In this document: positions 20,870-28,663 of the stretch, in pieces | How positions within the stretch are numbered: position 1 is the stretch's first letter | How the letters are laid out: each line of letters begins with the position of its first letter | Source of the DNA: Flavobacteriaceae bacterium | GTDB taxonomy: Bacteria > Bacteroidota > Bacteroidia > Flavobacteriales > Flavobacteriaceae | Direction: 5' to 3' | Length of the DNA stretch: 40,479 bases | NCBI GenBank assembly: GCA_002728855.1 | Contig: PBWA01000011.1 | Coordinates: forward strand, 23,579 to 64,057 | The notes under the pieces: generated by a model | Database searches by the model: none | What the model was told of the DNA's origin: nothing | The model's input: the letters and a program-made list of their open reading frames with translations, nothing else | Made by a program: the position numbers and the translations under genes

Positions 20870-22118
20870 TCAAATTAAATTGTTTGATTTTTCTATATAG
20901 TGTCCTTTCCGATATTCCAAGCTCCTTGGCAGCAGATTTTCTCTTACCATTACTTCTTATTAAAGCTTTTTTTATCATTTCAACTTCTTTCTCAATTAAT
21001 GACAGTGGCTCTTCTTCAACTACGGTTTCAGCATATTCATATTTATCAGGTAAATCAGTTTCTTGTTTAACTTTTATTTCATCGCTTTTATTGGGAATAA
21101 CCTCTAGTGAATCATCTGTTTTTTTATCTTTTTCACCATATATCTTATTTATTAGATCTAAGTTTTTTTTCTGAAATGAAGATAAATTATCATTTTCCAT
21201 TAACTCTAATGTTAGTTTTTTAAGATCGTTTAAATCACTTTTCATATCAAAAAGAACTTTATATAAAATTTCTCTTTCAGATGAAAAACTTTTATCCTTT
21301 TTTTCTTGCTCAATAAGAGCAGGAAGATTTTTATTGATTTCTGGAATATAGTTTTTTAAAACTTCAGGAATAACTTGTCTTTCTTTTTCCAGCACTGACA
21401 TCTGTTCAGCAACATTTTTTAGTTGTCTGATGTTTCCTTCCCAATTGTATTGAGTTAGAATTTTTTCAGAGTTTTGATCTAATCTTAGCGTAGGCATTTT
21501 ATATTTTTGAGCAAAATCTGAAGCAAATTTTCTAAATAATAGAGTTATATCTTCCTTTCTTTCCCTGAGGGGAGGTAGAGAAATTTCAACTGTACTTAGT
21601 CTGTAGAATAAATCTTCCCTGAATTTACCTTTTCTAATTGCATCTTGCATGTTAAGATTTGTTGCGCAAACAATTCTGACATTAGTTTTTTGAACTTTGG
21701 AGGACCCTACTTTTATAAATTCACCATTTTCTAGAACTCTTAAAAGTCTTACTTGTGTTGTTAAAGGTAATTCACCAACTTCGTCTAAAAAAATTGTCCC
21801 TCCATCTGCAACCTCAAAATATCCACTTCTAGTGTTTGTTGCTCCAGTAAAGGCACCTTTTTCATGACCAAATAATTCACTATCTATTGTTCCTTCAGGA
21901 ATGGCACCACAGTTTACAGCTATGTATTTTGAATGTTTTCTAGCAGAAAATTGATGGATTATTTTTGGAATATTTTCTTTTCCAACTCCACTTTCTCCGG
22001 TAACTAAGACAGTAATATCTGTTCCAGCAACTCTCAATGCTTTTTCTAGGGCACGATTTAAACCAAAATGGTTTCCAATTATTTCAAATCTTTGTTTTAT
22101 GTTTTGAATGGATTCCAT
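20853..22118 (-). CDS. Sigma54-interacting transcriptional activator (AAA+ plus Fis-type HTH) without an N-terminal sensor domain
   Basis: Walker A GESGVGKE, sigma54-contact loop GAFTGA, FLDEVGELP, FREDLFYRLSTVEISLPPLRERKEDI, C-terminal KRKSAAKELGISERTLYRKIKQF. Confidence 0.95.
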   Translation of the reverse strand: MESIQNIKQRFEIIGNHFGLNRALEKALRVAGTDITVLVTGESGVGKENIPKIIHQFSARKHSKYIAVNCGAIPEGTIDSELFGHEKGAFTGATNTRSGYFEVADGGTIFLDEVGELPLTTQVRLLRVLENGEFIKVGSSKVQKTNVRIVCATNLNMQDAIRKGKFREDLFYRLSTVEISLPPLRERKEDITLLFRKFASDFAQKYKMPTLRLDQNSEKILTQYNWEGNIRQLKNVAEQMSVLEKERQVIPEVLKNYIPEINKNLPALIEQEKKDKSFSSEREILYKVLFDMKSDLNDLKKLTLELMENDNLSSFQKKNLDLINKIYGEKDKKTDDSLEVIPNKSDEIKVKQETDLPDKYEYAETVVEEEPLSLIEKEVEMIKKALIRSNGKRKSAAKELGISERTLYRKIKQFNLSGSDD

Positions 22119-22127
22119 AATAATCGT

Positions 22128-23612
22128 TTAGATATTCGACGAGATCTCTATAGCATTTCCCTTTAGAGTTGCAGATGTTGCTTCTTTAATTTCAACATCA
22201 ACAAAATCTCCAACATTATAATTTTCCTTCGGAAAAACAACTACATTATTTTGAGAGGTTCTTCCGCTCCAAAATTCATCAGATCTTTTCGAGCTTTTTT
22301 CAATAAGAACACAAACTTTTTTACCAATCATTAGATTTAGTCTGTATTTGCTGTGAAGTTGTTGCAAATCAATAATTTCTTGAAGCCTTCTTTTTTTTGT
22401 TTCTTCCGCAACATTATCTTTCATTTTTTTTGCAGCGGGAGTACCTGGTCGTTCTGAATAAGAAAACATAAACCCAAAATCATACTTAACGTACTCCATT
22501 AAACTCAGGGTGTCTTTATGATCTTTTTCATTTTCATCAGGAAAACCAGCGATCATATCATGTGATATACCGCAATCAGGAATAATTTTTTTGATTTTAT
22601 CAATAAGCTCGATGTATTCTTCTCTTGTATGCTTCCTATTCATTTTTTCTAAAACCGAATTACTTCCTGATTGAACTGGCAGATGGATATGATTACATAT
22701 ATTCTCATATTTAGACATTGTCTTTATTACATCAATAGACATATCCTGCGGATTAGAAGTTGAAAATCTAATTCTCATTTTTGGGTGTTCACTTGCAACT
22801 AGACTGAGTAATTTTGAAAAATCAACTGCTGTTTTTTTTTGAAGCAGGCTTGCTTTTTTGAAATCTTTTTTTGGACCACCACCAAACCATAAATAACTAT
22901 CTACATTTTGTCCTAGAAGGGTTATCTCTTTGTAGCTTTCTTTCGAGAGCTGATTAATTTCTTTCAAGATACTTTTTGGATCTCTACTTCTCTCCCTTCC
23001 TCTTGTGTAAGGAACAACGCAGAAAGTACACATATTATCACAACCCCTCATAATTGAAACAAAAGCACCAACTCCATTAGAGTTTATTCTTACAGGATTA
23101 ATATCACCATATGTTTCCTCTTTTGAAAGAATTACATTAATTGCCTCCCGATCCTTTTCTATTTCCTCTAGTAACTTAGGAAAATCTTTATAAGCATCAG
23201 GACCTACAACAAGATCTACTATTTTTTCTTCTTCAAGAAGTTTCTCTTTTAATCTCTCTGCCATACAACCCATGACACCTATTTTAAGATTTTTATTTTT
23301 TTCTTTAAAAGAGTTAAAATGATGGAGTCTATTTCTAACCGTTTTTTCAGCTTTATCTCTAATTGAGCAGGTGTTAATCAATACAAGATCAGCTAATGAA
23401 ATCTTATCAGTATTTATAAAACCTTGTTCTGATAGAATTGAAGCAACAATCTCACTGTCTGAAAAATTCATTTGACATCCATATGATTCAATGTAGACTC
23501 TTTTTGTTTGATTGTTTTTATTTTTCTTTTTTGGAGAAAAAACAGTCGCTGTTCCATTGACAAAATTTGGATCTTTTTCAAGAGTGGTATCAGTGAATTT
23601 ATCACTTTTCAT
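22128..23612 (-). CDS. miaB: tRNA-2-methylthio-N6-dimethylallyladenosine synthase
   Basis: YGCQMNFSDSEIVASIL, radical-SAM MRGCDNMCTFCVVPYTRGRERSR, C-terminal TRAM-like region. Confidence 0.97.
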   Translation of the reverse strand: MKSDKFTDTTLEKDPNFVNGTATVFSPKKKNKNNQTKRVYIESYGCQMNFSDSEIVASILSEQGFINTDKISLADLVLINTCSIRDKAEKTVRNRLHHFNSFKEKNKNLKIGVMGCMAERLKEKLLEEEKIVDLVVGPDAYKDFPKLLEEIEKDREAINVILSKEETYGDINPVRINSNGVGAFVSIMRGCDNMCTFCVVPYTRGRERSRDPKSILKEINQLSKESYKEITLLGQNVDSYLWFGGGPKKDFKKASLLQKKTAVDFSKLLSLVASEHPKMRIRFSTSNPQDMSIDVIKTMSKYENICNHIHLPVQSGSNSVLEKMNRKHTREEYIELIDKIKKIIPDCGISHDMIAGFPDENEKDHKDTLSLMEYVKYDFGFMFSYSERPGTPAAKKMKDNVAEETKKRRLQEIIDLQQLHSKYRLNLMIGKKVCVLIEKSSKRSDEFWSGRTSQNNVVVFPKENYNVGDFVDVEIKEATSATLKGNAIEISSNI

Positions 23613-23655
23613 TGCCTTCTTTCTTTTTAAAAAAATTTAATTTGCAAAATCATAG

Positions 23656-23663
23656 CAAAGTTA
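23656..23663 (-). promoter_or_regulatory. Putative -7 element TAACTTTG upstream of miaB
   Basis: Plus-strand CAAAGTTA = minus-strand TAnnTTTG, about 45 bp upstream of the miaB start. Confidence 0.4.
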
Positions 23664-23736
23664 AAAAAAATGACAAAATGGCATAAAATTATTTATTTAT
23701 AAAATTTTGTTACTTTGTTTTCATATATTTAAATCT

Positions 23737-24336
23737 ATGAAAAAATGGTATGAGAAAACGAATGGTATAATAGTTCTATTGTTTCTTTTTTTCCCCATAG
23801 GATTATGGTTAATGTGGAAAAAATCTGATTGGAATCCTTCAACAAAAATTTTAGTTACATCTTTTTTTGTTTTGATCATTTTGATTCCTGAAGTTTTTAA
23901 GCCAGACAACTCTAAATCCAATTTTAGATCTGGACAAACATACAGTTTTGCTGGTTATCCTAACGGTTGCAATTCTGAATATGGATGTATGTATTATTGG
24001 TATGTTGATTTTAAAGAAACAAAAGCGACTTTTTATACTAAGAAAGATGGAGATAATTATAAGTATTGTCTTAGAGATGTTGCTTATAAATATAATGCTG
24101 AGGAACAAACGATTGAATTTACACAGGTTTTAGATGACTCCGATTGGCCAGACATTGCAAACGTTGCAGGAGAGTGTTTACAGGGAGTTTTGGGTAAATG
24201 GGATTACAGATTTAGTGATCCAAAAACCAAAAATATACCAATTGTTAAGGTAAGAGAGATGGGTTTAATTACCTGGGATGGGTTTTACAAATCATCAGAT
24301 AGATCTATCGATAGTCCAAGATTTTCCAAAAGATAG
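23737..24336 (+). CDS. Hypothetical membrane-anchored protein with Cys-containing soluble domain
   Basis: Two N-terminal hydrophobic segments, then GCNSEYGCMYYWYVDFKETKATFY...; no family recognised. ATG at 23737 preferred over 23707. Confidence 0.65.
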   Translation: MKKWYEKTNGIIVLLFLFFPIGLWLMWKKSDWNPSTKILVTSFFVLIILIPEVFKPDNSKSNFRSGQTYSFAGYPNGCNSEYGCMYYWYVDFKETKATFYTKKDGDNYKYCLRDVAYKYNAEEQTIEFTQVLDDSDWPDIANVAGECLQGVLGKWDYRFSDPKTKNIPIVKVREMGLITWDGFYKSSDRSIDSPRFSKR

Positions 24337-24420
24337 TTTATATTTATCTATGACAAAACAAATAATATTTGATTCAATTAAAAATTAGCTCCCCATACAA
24401 TATACTAGTGATTTTATATC

Positions 24421-25572
24421 ATGTCAATTAAATATAAATCCTCTCTAATTGAAGGAGCTGAGGTGTCCTGGTTTGCTCCTCTGTGTGATGGTGACGATGA
24501 GTTTTTGGGGACCAGGGATTCCGCATACAAAAGTAATTGGAAGAATACCTCGTCAATGGTAAAAATTGCTGATGAGTTGGGTTATAGAAATATCTTGTGC
24601 CCCTCATCATATCAAGTTGGACAAGATACGCTGACTTTTGCATCTGCAATTGCTCCAATGACAAAAAGGATAAATCTTTTGCCAGCTATAAGGTGTGGAG
24701 AAGTGCACCCCCCAATGCTAGCAAAAAGTATTGCAACTTTAGATCATATTTTAAGGGGTAGATTAACCCTTAATATAATTTCATCTGATTTAGCCGGTAC
24801 TAAAACCTCATCAAAAGATAGATATGCTCGTTCCCGTGAGGTTATTTCAATTTTAAAACAAGCTTGGAATAGTGAAGAAATTAATTTTAAAGGTAAATTT
24901 TATCAATTAAAGTTGTCCTCATCTCCTGTTAAACCTTATCAGCAAAATGGAGGGCCATTATTATATTTTGGTGGTTATTCTCCAGAGGGTGTTGATCTAT
25001 GTGCAGAACATTGCGATGTTTACCTTATGTGGCCGGAAACAATACAAAATCTTAAGGAATTGATGATTTCAATGACAAAAAAAGCTGAAGATTATGAGCG
25101 TTCTGTAGATTTTGGTTTGAGAGTGCACGTTATTGTGCGTGAGACAGAAAAGGAGGCAAAAAAATACGCCAATGAGTTAATTTCTAAATTAGAATTAGAT
25201 AAAGGAAAAGAAATTAGAGAAAGAGCATTAGATGCAAAATCTTTAGGGGTATATCGTCAAAAAAAAATGAGAGATGTCTCTGGAGATGATTATTTTGTAG
25301 AGCCTAATTTATGGACTGGTATTGGATTAGCTCGATCTGGTTGTGGAGCTGCTATTGTTGGAAATCCTGATCAGGTATATGAAAAGATTAAATCATATAT
25401 GGAAATAGGCATAAAGTCATTTATATTTTCTGGATATCCACATCATCAGGAAGCCAAATATTTTGCTAAACTAGTTCTTCCAAGATTAAAAACGATTTCT
25501 TTACCTGAGGTAAGGAATAGGATTCCGAAAGAAACTCCAAAAACTCCTTTAGGAGATGGCCCAAGATTTTAA
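24421..25572 (+). CDS. LLM-class flavin-dependent monooxygenase (SsuD/alkanesulfonate monooxygenase-like)
   Basis: Bacterial luciferase-like fold: VSWFAPLCDGDDEFLG, AIRCGEVHPPMLAKSIATLDHILRGRLTLNIISSDLAG, SREVISILKQAW. Confidence 0.85.
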   Translation: MSIKYKSSLIEGAEVSWFAPLCDGDDEFLGTRDSAYKSNWKNTSSMVKIADELGYRNILCPSSYQVGQDTLTFASAIAPMTKRINLLPAIRCGEVHPPMLAKSIATLDHILRGRLTLNIISSDLAGTKTSSKDRYARSREVISILKQAWNSEEINFKGKFYQLKLSSSPVKPYQQNGGPLLYFGGYSPEGVDLCAEHCDVYLMWPETIQNLKELMISMTKKAEDYERSVDFGLRVHVIVRETEKEAKKYANELISKLELDKGKEIRERALDAKSLGVYRQKKMRDVSGDDYFVEPNLWTGIGLARSGCGAAIVGNPDQVYEKIKSYMEIGIKSFIFSGYPHHQEAKYFAKLVLPRLKTISLPEVRNRIPKETPKTPLGDGPRF

Positions 25573-25581
25573 ACTTTAATT

Positions 25582-27123
25582 GTGATTGATTTAATAATTG
25601 TCCTTAGTTACTTTTTTTTAATTTTTTTTATTGCGGTCTCAAAAGGATATAATAAAAATTTAAGTGCTGATGAGTATTTTTTAAGTTCAAGAAAACTTAA
25701 GTGGCCTTCGATTGCCCTATCTACAATAGCCACAAATGTTAATGGATATCAGTTTTTAGGAATGATGGGATCAGCATACCTATATGGTTTGGCGCAAGCT
25801 AATCTTGAAATTAATGCAGTACAGGGTTTATTGATTGCAGCATTTATTTTTGTGCCATTTTTTATTCGAGAAAGAGTTGTTACAATTACTCAGTTCATCA
25901 AAAAAAAATTAGGTGAAAGAATTGCTCATTTTTATTCGATAGCAAATATCAGTTTATTTTCTACAATAACTCTTGGAGCAGCTCTTTTTTGGGGGGCCTA
26001 TGCAGCTGAAATGGTTTTTAAAGATCACTTGATGTTTCTTCATGAAAATAGAATTATTAGAATAGCCATATTGATTTTATTGTTAGGGCTTTTTTCTGCT
26101 GTATATACTTATTTGGGTGGTCTTTCAGCAGTTGTAAGAACTGATGTCATTCAGTTCATAATCCTTTTATTAGGAGGTTTAATCGTTTTAATTGTTTCAA
26201 TTAGTCATTTAGGAGGATGGTCTGAGTTATATGAGCAAACTTCTGAAAAAATGCATCTTCATTTACCAGCTGATCATGAGAAGCTTCCCTGGACACATCT
26301 GTTAGGATTATTTTTTTTAAACATAAATTATTGGTGTGCAAATCAAACGGTTTTACAAAGATCACTTGCTGCAGATAATCTATACCATGCTCAAACTGGT
26401 CTGATGGTAGGGGGCTTACTGAAATATGTGATGGCAATAATAATTGTTATTCCTGGAATTGCACTTTATGGAATAGTTGGTGATTCTCTACCAGAGCCAG
26501 ATATGGCATTTCCCTATTTAATTCAAAATTATATTGGAACTGGGCTAAAAGGAATTATTTTATGTGCATTATTTGCTTCTCTAATGAGTACAGTAGACTC
26601 TACTTTTAATTCCTTAGCAACGCTTTGGTCTGTTGATATTTATTCTTCATACATCAACAAAAAAGCAACTGATTATCAAAAAGTTAATGCAGGTAGAAAG
26701 GCAATTATTTTTAGCTTTTTCACAGCTGTTTTAATGGGATTTATTTTACTTTATTTAAAATTTGAAAATCCTGGTGCTGCATTTACACATGATTTAAATG
26801 AATTTAGGTATTACATAAACTGCGCAATAGTTATTATTATATGTTCTTCTATTTTGTTTTTATTTCCAAACCGAAAAGGTATTTTAATTGCATTTCTTAT
26901 GTGTATCCCAATAAATATTTTTTTCAAAAACTTTATTCCTGACATGAATTATTTTGTCAGAGCTTTTTGGGTAATTATAATAGGATTGGCCATTGCTATT
27001 ATTTCAAGCAGAGGTAAAATAAATTCTATTAATAGTCTGTTTTATTTTAATTCTAAAAGGGAAAGAAACTTAGCAATATTTTTAGTTTTGAGTCTTTTAT
27101 TAGTTCACTTAGTTTTTCACTAG
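25582..27123 (+). CDS. Sodium:solute symporter (SSS/SLC5 family)
   Basis: SADEYFLSSRKLKWPSIALSTIATNVNGYQFLGMMGSAYLYG, ALFASLMSTVDSTFNSLATLWSVDIY; multi-TM. GTG start. Confidence 0.9.
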   Translation: MIDLIIVLSYFFLIFFIAVSKGYNKNLSADEYFLSSRKLKWPSIALSTIATNVNGYQFLGMMGSAYLYGLAQANLEINAVQGLLIAAFIFVPFFIRERVVTITQFIKKKLGERIAHFYSIANISLFSTITLGAALFWGAYAAEMVFKDHLMFLHENRIIRIAILILLLGLFSAVYTYLGGLSAVVRTDVIQFIILLLGGLIVLIVSISHLGGWSELYEQTSEKMHLHLPADHEKLPWTHLLGLFFLNINYWCANQTVLQRSLAADNLYHAQTGLMVGGLLKYVMAIIIVIPGIALYGIVGDSLPEPDMAFPYLIQNYIGTGLKGIILCALFASLMSTVDSTFNSLATLWSVDIYSSYINKKATDYQKVNAGRKAIIFSFFTAVLMGFILLYLKFENPGAAFTHDLNEFRYYINCAIVIIICSSILFLFPNRKGILIAFLMCIPINIFFKNFIPDMNYFVRAFWVIIIGLAIAIISSRGKINSINSLFYFNSKRERNLAIFLVLSLLLVHLVFH

Positions 27124-27136
27124 CTATTTTGATTCA

Positions 27137-28537
27137 CTAAATTTTTGATGAAAGAGTTTTAATTCCAAAAGATTTTAAAGCTACAAAACCACCATCTATG
27201 TCATTGACATTCTTGTAACCTTTTATTTTTAATAATGAGCTAGCTATCATACTTCTATATCCAGTTTGACAGTGCAGAAATAATTCGTTTTCTTTTTCGG
27301 AGTCTTTAATATTTTGATTTAAATTATTTAAAGGAACATTGATAGAGTTTTCAAGATGAGAACTATTGAATTCAAAAGGCTTTCTGACATCATAAACTTT
27401 GAGTAACTTTTTTTTTGATTCTTCTTTGAAGATATTTGGTGAAATTGTATTGATATAATTGGTTTTTTTTCCAGCATTCTTCCAACTTTCAAAACCATCA
27501 TTGAGATACCCTAGAGTATTGTCAAATCCAACTCTTGCTAGTCTTTTTATTGTTTCTTTTTCTCTACCCTTTGGAATAACTAAAAGTAAAGGAGTTGATA
27601 TTTCCTCAATAACTGTTCCTACCCAGGGAGCAAACATTCCATCTATACCAATAAATAATGAATTTGGAATATGGCCCGATGCAAACTCATTCTTGTCCCT
27701 AACATCAAGTATGGTTACACCTTTTCTTTTAGAGAGATTTTCAAATTCATCAACGCTCAAAGATTTTAATCCATCAGCTATTACCTTTGATGTCTTTTGA
27801 CATCCTTCCATATTCATTTTAACATTAGAAGGAAAGTATTTTGGAGGTTTTTCTAGCCCTGTTACTAGTTCATTAACGAATTCATTTTCTGAAATATCTG
27901 GATTTAAAGCATAATTTGTTTTTTTCTCATCACCTAAAAAAGCCATTGTTTTTTTACTTATTTTTTTTCCGCAAGCTGAACCAAAACCATGAGAAGGATA
28001 TATAACTACATTATCTTCTAGGGGAAAAATTTTATCTCTTAAACTTTTGTATAAAAGTTTTGCAAGATATTTTTCACTAAGTTTTTGTTTTGACTTTTGA
28101 GCAAGATCTGGCCTACCAACGTCACCAAGGAAAAGTGTATCCCCTGTAAATAATGAATGATTTTTACCGTTTTCATCCTTTAGTAAATAACAAGTACTTT
28201 CCATTGTATGTCCAGGTGTATGGAGAGCTACTATTTTAAGATTTCCAACAATTAGTTCTTCAGAATCATTTAAAACTATGCAATCAAATTTTGGAATAGC
28301 CATTGGACCAAAAACTATTTGGGCGCCCGTATGTTTAGATAAAGGGAGATGTCCACTTATAAAATCAGCGTGAAAATGAGTTTCAAAAATGTATTTAATT
28401 TTGGCGTTGTATTTTTTGGCTCTACTGATATATGGTTCAATTTCTCTTAATGGATCAATTATTATTGCTTCTCCATTACTTTCAATAAAATAGGACATTT
28501 GAGACAAACAGTTTGTTAAAATTTGCTCTATTATCAT
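27137..28537 (-). CDS. MBL-fold metallo-hydrolase fused to two rhodanese domains (persulfide dioxygenase/CstB-like architecture)
   Basis: MBL motif THFHADFISGH, HTPGHTMES, FTGDTLFLGDVGRPDL; rhodanese 1 ILDVRDKNEFASGHIPNS; rhodanese 2 VYDVRKPFEFNSSHLENS...LHCQTGYRS. Confidence 0.9.
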   Translation of the reverse strand: MIIEQILTNCLSQMSYFIESNGEAIIIDPLREIEPYISRAKKYNAKIKYIFETHFHADFISGHLPLSKHTGAQIVFGPMAIPKFDCIVLNDSEELIVGNLKIVALHTPGHTMESTCYLLKDENGKNHSLFTGDTLFLGDVGRPDLAQKSKQKLSEKYLAKLLYKSLRDKIFPLEDNVVIYPSHGFGSACGKKISKKTMAFLGDEKKTNYALNPDISENEFVNELVTGLEKPPKYFPSNVKMNMEGCQKTSKVIADGLKSLSVDEFENLSKRKGVTILDVRDKNEFASGHIPNSLFIGIDGMFAPWVGTVIEEISTPLLLVIPKGREKETIKRLARVGFDNTLGYLNDGFESWKNAGKKTNYINTISPNIFKEESKKKLLKVYDVRKPFEFNSSHLENSINVPLNNLNQNIKDSEKENELFLHCQTGYRSMIASSLLKIKGYKNVNDIDGGFVALKSFGIKTLSSKI

Positions 28538-28636
28538 AACAGGATTAATAATTTTTAATCGGCCGTAAAAATAAAATAAATACTTAAAATTTTTAATATC
28601 TGAAATATAAAAAGATTAACTCTAAAAAAAACTACA

Positions 28637-28644
28637 TACTTTTG
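28637..28644 (+). promoter_or_regulatory. Putative -7 element TACTTTTG upstream of topA
   Basis: TAnnTTTG match 20 nt before the topA ATG. Confidence 0.45.
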
Positions 28645-28663
28645 CGATCGGATATTTTAATTA

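Noticed and set aside
23674-23700. TGGCATAAAATTATTT as a second sigma54 promoter near miaB
   Set aside because: Has the -24 GG but no GC at the -12 position; likely chance.
27459-27800. 113-aa + strand ORF inside the MBL-rhodanese gene
   Set aside because: Antisense to a well-supported CDS.
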